A stretch of 64,000 nt of DNA from Rhizobium sp. Root274 (GCF_001429245.1 NZ_LMJE01000001.1:1000309-1064308), one strand, 5' to 3'; shown: positions 37,598-46,595, counted from the stretch's first letter. Notes: generated by a model not told the origin, from the letters alone. Numbers and translations are program-made.

Positions 37598-38335
37598 TCA
37601 TCCCCTGCGCTCCACCACGGCGGTTGCCAGATGTTCGAGCGCAACTAGGTCTCGAACCAGCAGCTTCTGCCGCCCGCCTTCAATCAGGCCTTTGCCTTCC
37701 CAGGCGCTGAAAATGCGCGACACCGTGTGCAGGGTGGTTCCGGTCATTTCGGCGATGTCCTGCCGGGAGATGGGAAAATCGATCCGCAGACCTGCAGGCT
37801 CCACACGCCCGGCCTTCTTTGCCAGACGAACAACCGTATGGGCGACGCGCCGCTCGACTTCCTGGGTCGACATTTCGCGAATACGCACATGCGCCTCTTC
37901 CAGCCGCTGACCGATCGTTTCCATGGCGCTGACGGCCAGGCGCGGATTGTGCTCGACGAAGTTGGGCCAGAGGTCCGTCGGCCAGCACAGCGTGACGCTG
38001 TCGACGGCGGCGATGGCCGTGCCTGGATAATCGGCGCGCTGGAGTGCCTTGGCAAAGCCGAAGAGATCGCCGGGATGCACCATGCGCACGATGATCTGCT
38101 GACCGTCCGACGTCACCTGCGTCACTTTCAGCCGACCATGAAGAAGCAGGAAAAAGTTCTGCGCCGGCTCGCCCTGTTCAAAGACCGTCTCGCCAATGGC
38201 GACGCGGCGGGACTGGGCGGGCACGAGCAGCCGGTCGAGTTCGTCGTCCGTCATGCGATCGAACAGAGGCAGCGATTTGATGATCGTCCGGTCGAGTTTC
38301 AAAAGAGCTTTCCTTCGCCCAGGCGTCTGTCGCAT
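37598..38335 (-). CDS. nnrR: Crp/Fnr-family regulator of denitrification (NnrR-like)
   Basis: A 245-residue regulator. The N-terminal cyclic-nucleotide-binding-like domain includes GETVFEQGEPAQNFFLLLHG and VHPGDLFGFAKALQRADYPG; there is no N-terminal cysteine cluster for an oxygen-sensing iron-sulphur centre. The C-terminal helix-turn-helix is ISRQDIAEMTGTTLHTVSRI. That combination and the location among nirK, nor and pseudoazurin genes indicate an NnrR-type activator responding to nitric oxide. The ATG at 38335 has no clear ribosome site; a TTG at 38302, preceded by AAGGAAAG, may be the true start. It probably binds the boxes listed in this window. Confidence 0.85.
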   Translation of the reverse strand: MRQTPGRRKALLKLDRTIIKSLPLFDRMTDDELDRLLVPAQSRRVAIGETVFEQGEPAQNFFLLLHGRLKVTQVTSDGQQIIVRMVHPGDLFGFAKALQRADYPGTAIAAVDSVTLCWPTDLWPNFVEHNPRLAVSAMETIGQRLEEAHVRIREMSTQEVERRVAHTVVRLAKKAGRVEPAGLRIDFPISRQDIAEMTGTTLHTVSRIFSAWEGKGLIEGGRQKLLVRDLVALEHLATAVVERRG

Positions 38336-38400
38336 TGGCCGAAGTCAAAACCGGCCGCTTCGCGCCAGCACCGGGCTGCACGAAGCGGGGGCACGCTACA

Positions 38401-39294
38401 TCAACGCGCGTGAAGAGCAAAGAGCAAGGGCGCGTACCAGCGGGTGTCCTTGACGAGACGGAAGCCGAGATGATCCGGCGGAACCCCGACCGCACAGCCG
38501 CCGCCCTTGGGGTCGCGGATGAAGGAACTGAGGGGCGCGCGATGTTTGCCGGCTGCGATATAGACGCCGCAGCTTTCCTCCGTTTGCGCGGCACCTAATG
38601 TCAACAGGTCCACACGACGATTGCAGGTCGATGTCCATTCCCAGACATTGCCGGCGAAATCGGCGAGGCCGTGCCGGTTTTCGCCGAAGCTACCGAAGGG
38701 CAGCGGATCGGGATCGCGCGAGCGCTTGCGGGCGACCTCGCGCTCGTAGTCGGCGAGCCAGCGAAGCGCCGGATTGCCGCTGTCGGCATCGACGCCCAAG
38801 GCATCATCCGGGAAGTCTTCAGCGGCCGCGAAGGCCAGCTCACGATCGCTCGGCAGGCGCCAGAATGAGCCCGTCTTGTCCGACAGCCACCTGGCATAGG
38901 TGATCGCGTCGTCATGGCTGACCCCGGTTGCCGGCATATCGGCCTGCTCAGAGGTGGTCGCCTCCCGCGCCGCGCAGGTGCCTTCCGCCACACAGGCATC
39001 ATAGTCCAGTGTGCTCACCTGATACTTCATGATGGTGAGTGGATAGGTTACCGCCTCTTCCGCCTTCGGACCATCGACCGCAAAGCCGCCGCGATAAAAC
39101 TCGCCGGGCTGGCGGTAAAGAAAGGTGCCTGGTTCTACCGTGATGGCTGACGGCTCGGTCAGTGCCGGCGAACCGAAGCGCAGCAACCCAGTCTGCCAGA
39201 CCAGAGCAGCCGAGAGCGCGACGATCAATCCAATCGGCAGCAGCAGGGAGCTGAACGGTTTGTGTGGCAGGGGAAGAGACATCGAGGCGGGCAT
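38401..39294 (-). CDS. nirV: NirV, formylglycine-generating-enzyme-like protein
   Basis: A 297-residue protein of the SUMF1/FGE-sulfatase fold, with one N-terminal membrane segment (SSLLLPIGLIVALSAALVW). The body shows MKYQVSTLDYDACVAEGTC, VSHDDAITYARWLSDKTG, WRLPSDRELAFAAAE and NRHGLADFAGNVWEWTSTC. NirV genes commonly accompany nirK in rhizobia; the biochemical role is not settled. The ATG at 39294 has GAGGATC upstream. A 15-base-pair hairpin separates it from nirK. Confidence 0.88.
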   Translation of the reverse strand: MPASMSLPLPHKPFSSLLLPIGLIVALSAALVWQTGLLRFGSPALTEPSAITVEPGTFLYRQPGEFYRGGFAVDGPKAEEAVTYPLTIMKYQVSTLDYDACVAEGTCAAREATTSEQADMPATGVSHDDAITYARWLSDKTGSFWRLPSDRELAFAAAEDFPDDALGVDADSGNPALRWLADYEREVARKRSRDPDPLPFGSFGENRHGLADFAGNVWEWTSTCNRRVDLLTLGAAQTEESCGVYIAAGKHRAPLSSFIRDPKGGGCAVGVPPDHLGFRLVKDTRWYAPLLFALHAR

Positions 39295-39321
39295 GGAATC
39301 GATCCTCACAGAGAGAGGGTG

Positions 39322-39355
39322 GCGGGAGGTCGCCTCTCCCGAGGCGACCTCCCGC
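39322..39355 (-). other. Perfect 15-base-pair intercistronic hairpin between nirK and nirV
   Basis: The left arm GCGGGAGGTCGCCTC (39322-39336) pairs perfectly with 39341-39355. On the RNA strand the four-base loop reads GGGA, a GNRA-type tetraloop, and no T-run follows. It is probably a nirK mRNA 3'-end stabiliser or partial terminator. Confidence 0.85.
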
Positions 39356-39362
39356 AGTTCGA

Positions 39363-40511
39363 TCAGCTGTCGGGCTTGACCACGGCGGTCATCAGGTCGT
39401 CGTTCCATTCGCCGGTGACCTTGAAATGGGCTGCGGCGCCCTTCTCAAAGGCTTCAATCAGGTTGTGGTTGACGTAGGCGTAGATGCCCGGCTGGTGGAA
39501 GGTGTAGTAGGCAGCCCCTGCCGCTCCGCCCGGAATGAACCAGGTTTCCTGGTCGAGCTCCGGCGGATTGGCGAATTTGCCGGTTGCCCAGACATAGTCC
39601 CCATGGCCGCCGATCAGGTGGGGCCGGGTATCGCGGTTGGCCTGCGAATGGATGATCAAGACCCGCTCGCCGACTTCGGCGGTCATGGCATTGTCACCGG
39701 TCAGGGCCCCGACTGCACCGTTGAAGACGATATGGCTCGGGGTCAGCGTGTTCATCACTTCCAGCACGTCCGCATAAGCATCGCCGGCACTTTCGTATTT
39801 CTTGTAATTGCCGTCTGCATCTTTCGGGACATAGAAGTCCTGCTCGCCGACATAGTAGATCTTGTCATAGGCCAGTTCATTGCCCTTCTGGTCTTTCAAA
39901 CCATCCCGCGGCAGGACCATGATCGCGCCGTTCATGCCCGAGGTGACGTGCCACGGCACCATTCCGGGAGGTGCGCAATGGTAGACAAAGACACCGGCCT
40001 TCGTTGCCTTGAAGCGCAGGACCGCTCTCTCGCCGGGATTGACCAGGGTCAGAGCACCACCGCCCAGCGCGCCCGTTGCGGCGTGAAAGTCGATGTTGTG
40101 CTGCAGCGTGTTGGTCTCTGGGTTGATCAGTGTCAGTTCGACATAGTCGTTCTGGTGCACGACCATCAGGGGTCCCGGCACCGAGCCGTTGAAGGTCATG
40201 GCGTTGACCTCTGTCCCGGCATCGTCGATGACGATCTTCTTTTCCTGGATGGTAAGCGTGAACTCGACCACCTTTGGTCCACCCTCCGCCTTTTGTGTAT
40301 GGGCATGCACGAAGGGCGGGCGGACCAGCTCGACCTTCACGCGTTCGAGCTTGGCGATATCGGCAGCAACGGCGGCCGGATCCGTCGTGATTGGCGCGCC
40401 TTCGGCGTGGGCAACGGTGGAGGCGATCACGGGCGCAAGAGCTCCGGCGATCGCAGCGCCGGTCAACATGGTCCGTCTTGTCAGTGTAAGCCCGTGGGTC
40501 ATCTCAGTCAC
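39363..40511 (-). CDS. nirK: Copper-containing nitrite reductase
   Basis: A 382-residue precursor with a twin-arginine signal ([20 protein letters not shown], cut near AHA-EG). Two cupredoxin domains follow. Type-1 copper ligands are His138, Cys179, His188 and Met193; type-2 ligands include His143 and His178, with catalytic Asp141 ([28 protein letters not shown]). The later [17 protein letters not shown] region supplies the catalytic and third type-2 histidines. It reduces nitrite to nitric oxide in the periplasm. Two FNR/NnrR-type sites precede it. Confidence 0.96.
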   Translation of the reverse strand: MTEMTHGLTLTRRTMLTGAAIAGALAPVIASTVAHAEGAPITTDPAAVAADIAKLERVKVELVRPPFVHAHTQKAEGGPKVVEFTLTIQEKKIVIDDAGTEVNAMTFNGSVPGPLMVVHQNDYVELTLINPETNTLQHNIDFHAATGALGGGALTLVNPGERAVLRFKATKAGVFVYHCAPPGMVPWHVTSGMNGAIMVLPRDGLKDQKGNELAYDKIYYVGEQDFYVPKDADGNYKKYESAGDAYADVLEVMNTLTPSHIVFNGAVGALTGDNAMTAEVGERVLIIHSQANRDTRPHLIGGHGDYVWATGKFANPPELDQETWFIPGGAAGAAYYTFHQPGIYAYVNHNLIEAFEKGAAAHFKVTGEWNDDLMTAVVKPDS

Positions 40512-40579
40512 TCCTTTGGAAAGAGCGAAGCGTCAGCCGCTTCGTTGCTTTCCGTTTTAGGAGCAAAGGCCGATTTCTA

Positions 40580-40595
40580 TTTGTTTCAGGACAAA
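40580..40595. promoter_or_regulatory. NnrR box upstream of nirK
   Basis: TTTGTTTCAGGACAAA is a perfect TTTG-N8-CAAA palindromic site centred about 76 bases before the nirK start. Confidence 0.8.
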
Positions 40596-40653
40596 CTTCC
40601 GAGGGAAAGCGGTAGTTAACTCGCCTGATCGAGAAGAATAAATTTGTTTTCCG

Positions 40654-40667
40654 TTGATGTGGATCAA
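40654..40667. promoter_or_regulatory. FNR/FixK anaerobox upstream of nirK
   Basis: TTGATGTGGATCAA matches the TTGAT-N4-ATCAA consensus exactly. It lies about 74 bases further upstream than the NnrR box, in the gap between nirK and the DUF2249 gene at 40786-41301, and could add low-oxygen control. Confidence 0.8.
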
Positions 40668-40785
40668 GACAAGCTGGAGCAATCCGAGCATGTCCGCTCG
40701 CCTCCAGGGAGAGTTACCGGTTCGCTCATCCAGGTAAGCGGTGGCGAAGTGAGATCCTGTGTAGAATGGATAGAAGAGGCGGAGG

Positions 40786-41301
40786 TCAGGCGCCGCCGAC
40801 GCGGATCAGCATCCGGTAACCCGACCCGCTCGCGTCGGGTTTTCCGACCCATTGATGGCCTTGCTTTTCGAGCTCCGGCATCAGAAAGACCGGCTCATCG
40901 GAGAAGACTGCAAAAAGGACTTCGCCGGGCTCCATAAGACTGATGCGCGAAAGAACTTTCTCCATCGGCACGGGCGGTTCCTGCCCGGTGAGATCGAGTT
41001 GCCACAGGGGATCGGGCCAGCCAGCCGCTTCTTCGGCACCAAGCGAGACGGAAACATTGGCTGTAATGGGCGACACCTGGGAAAAGATTACCTCCCAGTC
41101 GCCGTCACTCAATTCGTTGATCACAGCGTCATAGCCGCGCCGGGCCATGACGCTGAGGAGCGGTGTCGGCTGAAAGGTCGCAAGCAGGCGCAGCCCCTCC
41201 CCCGGCTCCAGCGTCTGCACCGCCCGCATGATGGCCGGAAAGGGCTCTCCGCCCGCTTTGAGGATCGGGCGAACGTCGAGGTCCTTGAAATGTGGCGGCA
41301 T
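40786..41301 (-). CDS. Two-part DUF2249-type protein of the denitrification cluster
   Basis: A 171-residue soluble protein. The first half contains HFKDLDVRPILKAGGEPF and GEGLRLLATFQPTPLLSVMA; the second half repeats the theme with LWQLDLTGQEPPVPMEKVL, GEVLFAVFSDEPVFLMPELE and ends SGYRMLIRVGGA. These are features of the DUF2249 fold, found beside nor and hemerythrin genes; the function is unknown. The ATG at 41301 has GAGAGGGAAG upstream, while the longer start at 41364 lacks one. It is 87 bases after the smaller DUF2249 gene. Confidence 0.75.
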   Translation of the reverse strand: MPPHFKDLDVRPILKAGGEPFPAIMRAVQTLEPGEGLRLLATFQPTPLLSVMARRGYDAVINELSDGDWEVIFSQVSPITANVSVSLGAEEAAGWPDPLWQLDLTGQEPPVPMEKVLSRISLMEPGEVLFAVFSDEPVFLMPELEKQGHQWVGKPDASGSGYRMLIRVGGA

Positions 41302-41388
41302 TGACTTCCCTCTCCCGGGCCGGTGATCCGACGGGTCACCAGCCGCACATGCACGGCGTGACATGAGAGCACATCGCGCCGTTCTTCT

Positions 41389-41670
41389 TCAATGACTGCC
41401 GCCGCAATTGCAATTGCAGCCTTCATGCTTTTCGCGGGTGATCCGGACCTGCCAGATCTCGGGACCGCGCTCCAGGTAGTCCCAGCCGAAGAGGCCCGAA
41501 AAGTGCGTTTCCAGGTGATAGTACAGCGGCAGCGGGTCATGGTCGACGGTGAGCGTTACCCCATGACCGGGCTGAAGCGAATTCAGCATTCCGAAGATGC
41601 GCGGATGGCGTTCCTGGTGGGGAATGGAGCGTACGTCGAGTTGGAGCATGTCTATAGCAGTCTCGGTCAT
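41389..41670 (-). CDS. Small DUF2249 protein with a cysteine-rich tail
   Basis: A 93-residue protein: LQLDVRSIPHQERHPRIFGM, then LQPGHGVTLTVDHDPLPLYY and WQVRITREK, the DUF2249 layout. It ends GCNCNCGGSH, an unusual tail with three cysteines and a histidine that could hold a metal. The ATG at 41670 follows AGGAAC. An NnrR-type box lies about 95 bases upstream, so it probably belongs to the denitrification regulon and may be co-transcribed with the larger DUF2249 gene. Function unknown. Confidence 0.75.
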   Translation of the reverse strand: MTETAIDMLQLDVRSIPHQERHPRIFGMLNSLQPGHGVTLTVDHDPLPLYYHLETHFSGLFGWDYLERGPEIWQVRITREKHEGCNCNCGGSH

Positions 41671-41758
41671 GGGATGTTCCTGTCGAAAGATCATGGGGCC
41701 AGTGTGCGGAATGCTGACCAGCCTCGACCACTCTTGAGCGAGGCGGACAAGCGCGTCG

Positions 41759-41772
41759 TTGTGCTGCAACAA
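41759..41772. promoter_or_regulatory. NnrR/FNR-type box upstream of the DUF2249 genes
   Basis: TTGTGCTGCAACAA is an inverted TTGT-N6-ACAA site in the 184-base gap between norD and the DUF2249 genes, centred about 95 bases before the start at 41670. Confidence 0.6.
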
Positions 41773-41804
41773 AGAGAGGGGCCGACGGGCTGGGTGAGCA
41801 AGTC

Positions 41805-41836
41805 AGGACCCGGGCAGATCGCTCGACCCGGGTCCT
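41805..41836 (-). terminator. Hairpin after norD
   Basis: AGGACCCGGG (41805-41814) pairs perfectly with CCCGGGTCCT (41827-41836), 19 bases past the norD stop, and separates norCBQD from the DUF2249 unit. A T-run is absent, so it may be a processing end or an incomplete terminator. Confidence 0.55.
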
Positions 41837-41854
41837 CTCAGGCGCGCTCGCGGA

Positions 41855-43753
41855 TCAGCGAACGAGCGCGCGGTAGATTTGCGGCAGTGCGGCCGGCAAA
41901 CGGCGGATGTCCGGCACGACGGCATAGCCGTGATGGCCGAAGACGGCGGGTACGTAGGTTTTGGCGTCCTGATCGACGGTGACGCCGAAAACATGGATGC
42001 CGCTTCGGCGTGCCTCGGTCACCGCCCGCCGGGTGTCTTCGAGGGCAAAGCGGCCCTCATAGTGATCGACATCGTTCGGCTTGCCGTCAGTCAGCACGAG
42101 AAGCAGATGCTTGCGGTTCGGCCGCTCGGCGAGCTTTGTAGTCGAATGGCGGATCGCAGCGCCCATGCGCGTGTAATAGCCGGGTTTCAACGCGGCGATC
42201 CGGTGGCGCACCAGCGCGCTCATCGGCTCGTCGAAGTCCTTCACGGTTTCGACCCGCACCCAATCCCGGCGGCGGGATGTAAAGCTCAGGATGGAATGCA
42301 TGTCGCCACAGGCAGCCAATCCTTCCGCCAGCACCAGCAGCGCTTCCTTTTCGACATCTAGCACCCGGCGATCGTTGAACCAGGCATCCGTCGACAGCGA
42401 GACGTCGACCAGGAGTGTGACCGCGAGATCATGCCCCTGAGGACGACTGGACAAATGGATGCGATCGGAGCATTCGCCGCTGGCAGCAAGCTCAGTGCGG
42501 CTGCGCACGACGGCGTCGAGATCGAGATCGGATCCGTCGACCTGGGCGCGGAGCATTTCGTGGCGCGGCCGCATGGCCTCGAACTGACGTCGCACACGCC
42601 GAACCAGCGCTTTCATCTCCTCCGACGGCTGCCCGGTGGGACTTTCCCCCGAAGCCACACCTGTCACGACGCGGCAGTGATCCTTGAGATAGACGCCACG
42701 CCGATAGTCCCATTCCGGATAGGTGAGGTCGGCTTCGAGGATGGAATGGCGGAGCGCCTCCGGTGGAAGGTCGAGATCGAAGCGGAATTTGGCAGAGGGG
42801 CGCCCCTTGCGTTCACCCAGCACCATCTCATCCAGTTCATCGGCGGCTGACGAGTCGTGATCGTCGCTGTCGTCGGACGGTCTGTCGACATTGACCATCT
42901 CGGCCATGGCCAGGATTTTTTCGAAGCGGTTGAGGATGAAGGGGCTTCGCTCGCCTTTGCCTGCCGAATCCTTTTCGCGCGTTGCCAGATGGCGTCCTGC
43001 CGCTTGTGCGTCGCGTTCGCCGCTCCCGATCGGTTGATCCTGGCTCTCCCGCCCCGCCCATTCCTCACGCAACACCGCCTGTGGCCAGAGCGGTACCGGC
43101 AGCATGGGCAGATAGCCGGCGGGAGCGCGCCGCGGAAACTCCCGGTCCGTCGAGAGGGGTGCAAGCCCTGCACCTGCGCGCAGGCGATCGATGATGAGAT
43201 CCTCGACCTGCCCCTCGACACGGGGCAGCGAGCCGCGCCGGCGCTCCGACAGGAGCGACAGGCAGAGCCTGCGGTATCGGTCACGCAGACCGGGAAAGGC
43301 TGCCAGCACCTCTGCTTCGAGACGCTTCGCCGATTGCAGTATTTCCAGATCGGCCTGGAGCGGATCGATCTCCGTCATCGGCTCGAGCGGCATCACGGCC
43401 ATGGCAGCCGCGAGCCAGACATAGAGATCGCGGTTCAGTGCTGGTTCTGGCATCAGATCGAGGACGGGCGGCAGCATGACGCTTGCCTCGTCGCGGGCCG
43501 GATGGACGAGTTTTTCCTCGCCCAATCCCATGCGCTGGCGCAGTTTGAGGCGATGTTGCGATGTCTTGCCCCGCGCCGGCACCAGTTGCACCGTTCTTTC
43601 GCCGCCGAAGCCGCGAAAGCAGACGGAGAGAATTGGCAGCATCTCCTCCAGCGTGACCGCCGCTTGCGGATAGCGGGGCCAGGTCTGGGTGCCGCCGGCC
43701 AGCCTGTGCCAGGCGCGCCCGACCGTCTCCTCAAGTTCCAGGAAATCCAGCAT
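41855..43753 (-). CDS. norD: NorD, VWA-domain nitric oxide reductase activation protein
   Basis: A 632-residue cytoplasmic protein with a C-terminal von Willebrand A domain. The MIDAS motif is DVSLSTD near residue 447, with LLLVLTDGKPNDVDHYEG later. The middle region is charged (DRPSDDSDDHDSS). NorD works with the AAA+ protein NorQ to assemble NorCB, probably by inserting the non-haem iron. It starts 12 bases after norQ, in the order norC-norB-norQ-norD. Confidence 0.93.
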   Translation of the reverse strand: MLDFLELEETVGRAWHRLAGGTQTWPRYPQAAVTLEEMLPILSVCFRGFGGERTVQLVPARGKTSQHRLKLRQRMGLGEEKLVHPARDEASVMLPPVLDLMPEPALNRDLYVWLAAAMAVMPLEPMTEIDPLQADLEILQSAKRLEAEVLAAFPGLRDRYRRLCLSLLSERRRGSLPRVEGQVEDLIIDRLRAGAGLAPLSTDREFPRRAPAGYLPMLPVPLWPQAVLREEWAGRESQDQPIGSGERDAQAAGRHLATREKDSAGKGERSPFILNRFEKILAMAEMVNVDRPSDDSDDHDSSAADELDEMVLGERKGRPSAKFRFDLDLPPEALRHSILEADLTYPEWDYRRGVYLKDHCRVVTGVASGESPTGQPSEEMKALVRRVRRQFEAMRPRHEMLRAQVDGSDLDLDAVVRSRTELAASGECSDRIHLSSRPQGHDLAVTLLVDVSLSTDAWFNDRRVLDVEKEALLVLAEGLAACGDMHSILSFTSRRRDWVRVETVKDFDEPMSALVRHRIAALKPGYYTRMGAAIRHSTTKLAERPNRKHLLLVLTDGKPNDVDHYEGRFALEDTRRAVTEARRSGIHVFGVTVDQDAKTYVPAVFGHHGYAVVPDIRRLPAALPQIYRALVR

Positions 43754-43765
43754 CTCGCATCGCTC

Positions 43766-44569
43766 CTAGCGGATGACCGCCTGTGCCAGTTCCAGAAGGG
43801 CGGCGCGGACATCCGGCTCGTCGGTCAGCGGCTCGATCATTGCGGCCCGCACCGCCTCGCGCGGGGGAAGACCGGCATCGATCAGGCTTGCGCAGTAGAC
43901 GAGAAGACGGGTCGAGACCCCTTCCTCCAGATCGTGGCCTTTCAGCGCCCGCAGCCGCCTTGCAAGCTCCACCAGAGACTCGACACTCGCTGCCGGCAGG
44001 CCGCTTTCGGCCGAGACCACTTCGATCTCGCGCGCCTTGGGCAGGAAATCGAACTCGATGGCGACAAAGCGCTGCCGGGTCGAGGGTTTCAGGGCCTTCA
44101 GCAGGCTCTGGTAGCCGGGATTGTAGGAGACGACGAGCATGAAAGAGGGCGGCGCTTCCAGTTCTTCGCCGGTGCGCTCCAGCGGCAGGATGCGCCGGTC
44201 GTCGGTCAGCGGATGCAGCACGACGGCGACGTCCTTGCGCGCCTCGACCACCTCGTCGAGATAGCAGACGCCGCCCTGGCGAACGGCCCGAGTGAGTGGT
44301 CCGTCAACCCAGACCGTTTCGCCGCCTTTCAGAAGGAAGCGGCCAGTCAGGTCGGCGGCGGCAAGATCGTCATGGCAGGAGACAGTGGTCAGCGGCAGGC
44401 CGAGCTTCTCGGCCATGTGGCTGACGAAGCGGGTCTTGCCGCAGCCGGTCGGACCTTTGAGGAGAAGCGGCAGTTGCCGGGTCCAGGCCGTTTCGAAAAG
44501 AGCGCATTCGTTGCCGAGCGGCGAATAGGCCTGGATCTCAGGCTCAAGATTGCGGGCAATGATGTTCAT
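43766..44569 (-). CDS. norQ: NorQ, MoxR-type AAA+ ATPase
   Basis: A 267-residue AAA+ protein of the MoxR/CbbQ group. Walker A is GPTGCGKT (residues 39-46), Walker B is VCYLDEVVEARKD, and sensor-like residues follow in LVVSYNPGYQSLLKALKPST. The C-terminal helical lid resembles CbbQ. With NorD it activates nitric oxide reductase. It lies 78 bases after norB, across a 9-base-pair hairpin. Confidence 0.94.
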   Translation of the reverse strand: MNIIARNLEPEIQAYSPLGNECALFETAWTRQLPLLLKGPTGCGKTRFVSHMAEKLGLPLTTVSCHDDLAAADLTGRFLLKGGETVWVDGPLTRAVRQGGVCYLDEVVEARKDVAVVLHPLTDDRRILPLERTGEELEAPPSFMLVVSYNPGYQSLLKALKPSTRQRFVAIEFDFLPKAREIEVVSAESGLPAASVESLVELARRLRALKGHDLEEGVSTRLLVYCASLIDAGLPPREAVRAAMIEPLTDEPDVRAALLELAQAVIR

Positions 44570-44596
44570 GGTTCTGATCCTCAGATTATCGGGAAG

Positions 44597-44641
44597 TGCC
44601 CCGCCGGCTCAGCTCAGAAGGCGAGGCAAACGGGCGGGGCA
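44597..44641 (-). other. Intercistronic stem-loop between norB and norQ
   Basis: TGCCCCGCC (44597-44605) pairs perfectly with GGCGGGGCA (44633-44641). It sits in the norB-norQ gap and may lower expression of the accessory genes relative to the norCB structural genes. Confidence 0.65.
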
Positions 44642-44647
44642 TAGGCG

Positions 44648-45994
44648 TCACTCAGCGGGCTCGACATAGCCACCGAAGGCGGGGGCTTTCTCCTTGCCGG
44701 GCATCAGCACCGCCCAGACGAACATCAAGGCCGACACCAGCACGACGGCGCCGGAGCCGAGGCGTACCCAGTAGAAGAGTGAAAGCTGGTCCTGGACGTC
44801 CATGTAGCTTTCGCCCAAGACCCGCTGTAGATGCACCTGCAGGACACCGGCGAAGGTCAGCGCAAAGGTCATCACCGACATGGCCGTGCACATCATCCAG
44901 AAGCTGGCGATCGACAGCCACTGGTTATAGGGCTCGCGGCCGCGCAGTTCGGGGATGGCATAGGCCATGACCGCAAGGTTGAGCATGACATAGGCACCGA
45001 AGAAGGCGAGGTGTCCGTGGGCGGCGGTGACCTGCGTGCCGTGGGTGTAGTAGTTGACCGACGACAGCGTGTGCAGGAAGCCCCAGACGCCCGCGCCGAA
45101 GAAGGCCATGACCGAGCAGCCAAGCGACCACAGGAGTGCTGCCTTGTTCGGATGCTTGCGGCCGGCCTTCCAGGTCATCACGAAGGTGAAGATCACCATG
45201 GTGAAGAAGGGGGCGACTTCGAGCGTCGAGAAGAGCGAACCGATCCACTGCCAGTAGCCGGGTGCGCCGATCCAGTAATAGTGGTGGCCAGTGCCGAGGA
45301 TGCCAGAGAACAGCGCCAGACCGACGATGACATAGAGCCACTTCTCGACGACTTCACGGTCGATGCCGTTCAGCTTGATCATCAGGAAGGCGAGGACCGA
45401 AGCCATGATCAGTTCCCAGACGCCTTCGACCCAGAGATGCACGACAAACCACCAGTACATCTTGTCGAGCGCGAGGTTGGCCGGATTGTAGAAGGCGAAG
45501 AGGAAGAAGATCGCGACGCCCCACAGCCCAAAAATCAGGATATTGGTGACGACGGTCTTGCGGCCCTTGAGCACGGTCATGGTGACGTTGAACAACAACA
45601 TCAGGGCAACGATGACGATGCCCACCTTGATCGCGAAGGGCTGTTCCAGGAATTCGCGGCCTTCATGGATGTGGAAGAGGTAACCGACGACAGCGACGGC
45701 TGCCGCGATCAGAAAGATCCAGAACTGGGCGATGGCCAGTTTCGGGCTGTAAAGCTCCGTCTCCGTTTCTTCGGGCAGCAGGTAATAGGTCGCGCCCATG
45801 AAGCCCATGAGCAGCCACACGATCAGTGCATTCGTGTGGATCATGCGCACGATGTTGAATGGAAGCAGCTCGGACAGCGTGTTCGGCAGCACGTAGATCG
45901 TCCCGGCCAGAACGCCGAACAGGATCTGGGCGAGGAAAAGGCCGAGCGCGCCGTAGAAATACAGCATCGCGACCTTCTGGGTTTGGTATTTCAT
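44648..45994 (-). CDS. norB: Nitric oxide reductase subunit B
   Basis: A 448-residue protein with about 12 membrane segments, of the haem-copper oxidase superfamily. Haem and iron ligands can be seen in HTNALIVWLLMGFMGATYY, VVHLWVEGVWELIMASVLAF (His and conserved Glu), GTGHHYYWIGAPGYW and AHGHLAFFGAYVMLNLAVMA. It joins two NO molecules to give nitrous oxide, using electrons from NorC. It starts 27 bases after norC. Confidence 0.96.
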   Translation of the reverse strand: MKYQTQKVAMLYFYGALGLFLAQILFGVLAGTIYVLPNTLSELLPFNIVRMIHTNALIVWLLMGFMGATYYLLPEETETELYSPKLAIAQFWIFLIAAAVAVVGYLFHIHEGREFLEQPFAIKVGIVIVALMLLFNVTMTVLKGRKTVVTNILIFGLWGVAIFFLFAFYNPANLALDKMYWWFVVHLWVEGVWELIMASVLAFLMIKLNGIDREVVEKWLYVIVGLALFSGILGTGHHYYWIGAPGYWQWIGSLFSTLEVAPFFTMVIFTFVMTWKAGRKHPNKAALLWSLGCSVMAFFGAGVWGFLHTLSSVNYYTHGTQVTAAHGHLAFFGAYVMLNLAVMAYAIPELRGREPYNQWLSIASFWMMCTAMSVMTFALTFAGVLQVHLQRVLGESYMDVQDQLSLFYWVRLGSGAVVLVSALMFVWAVLMPGKEKAPAFGGYVEPAE

Positions 45995-46021
45995 GTCATG
46001 TCTCCTTGAGATCGGAAAGGC

Positions 46022-46474
46022 TCAGCCGGCGTCGTTGGGCGGCCACTTCTGGGTCTTGATCGTGCTCGTCCATTCGAGGAAATCGGCGAGATCGTTGATC
46101 TCGTCATCCGTCAGGTGGAACTGCGGCATCTGCCGGCGCCCCTCGACGCCTGAGGGCTGTGCCGCCATCCAGGCGCGCAGCGTCTCGCGCGCACCGTCGC
46201 GATCATCCTTGCCGCCCCAGCGGGTCCAGACATTGCCAAGTTCAGGGGCGAAATAAGCGCCCTCGCCCAGCAGCGTATGGCAGTTGATGCAGGCGTTTCT
46301 TTCCCACACACGCTTGCCGCGCTCGACGCTTTCGCTGAGCGTCGCCTCGTTTGTCGAGGTGGTGCGCATGTAATAGTGGCTGTGGGCCGTGAGCCCCACG
46401 AAGATCGCAAAAAAGAATATGGAGCCGCCGTAGAAGACGTTGCGCGCTCCGGTCTTGGTCAGGCGCTCTGCCAT
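46022..46474 (-). CDS. norC: Nitric oxide reductase subunit C, membrane-anchored cytochrome c
   Basis: A 150-residue protein with one N-terminal anchor (NVFYGGSIFFFAIFVGLTA) and a cytochrome c domain with the haem motif C62-I-N-C65-H66. The methionine ligand is probably in RRQMPQFHLTDDEI. It passes electrons to NorB. The ATG at 46474 is preceded by GGAAGGACAAAGGC; upstream in-frame starts would run into the control region, which holds an NnrR box. Confidence 0.95.
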   Translation of the reverse strand: MAERLTKTGARNVFYGGSIFFFAIFVGLTAHSHYYMRTTSTNEATLSESVERGKRVWERNACINCHTLLGEGAYFAPELGNVWTRWGGKDDRDGARETLRAWMAAQPSGVEGRRQMPQFHLTDDEINDLADFLEWTSTIKTQKWPPNDAG

Positions 46475-46595
46475 GCCTTTGTCCTTCCGTCTGCCGGTGC
46501 TTGAATGGCCGGTCGTTGAGGTCTCCGCGATCAACCTTCGTTGCGGTGTCGGCATCACGGGATGTCCCGTTTCTATCGCTTGGCGAAAAGCCTTC

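Noticed and set aside
44831..46009. 392-codon plus-strand frame opposite norB
   Set aside because: norB is certain by its histidine motifs; the opposite translation is highly charged and low in complexity.
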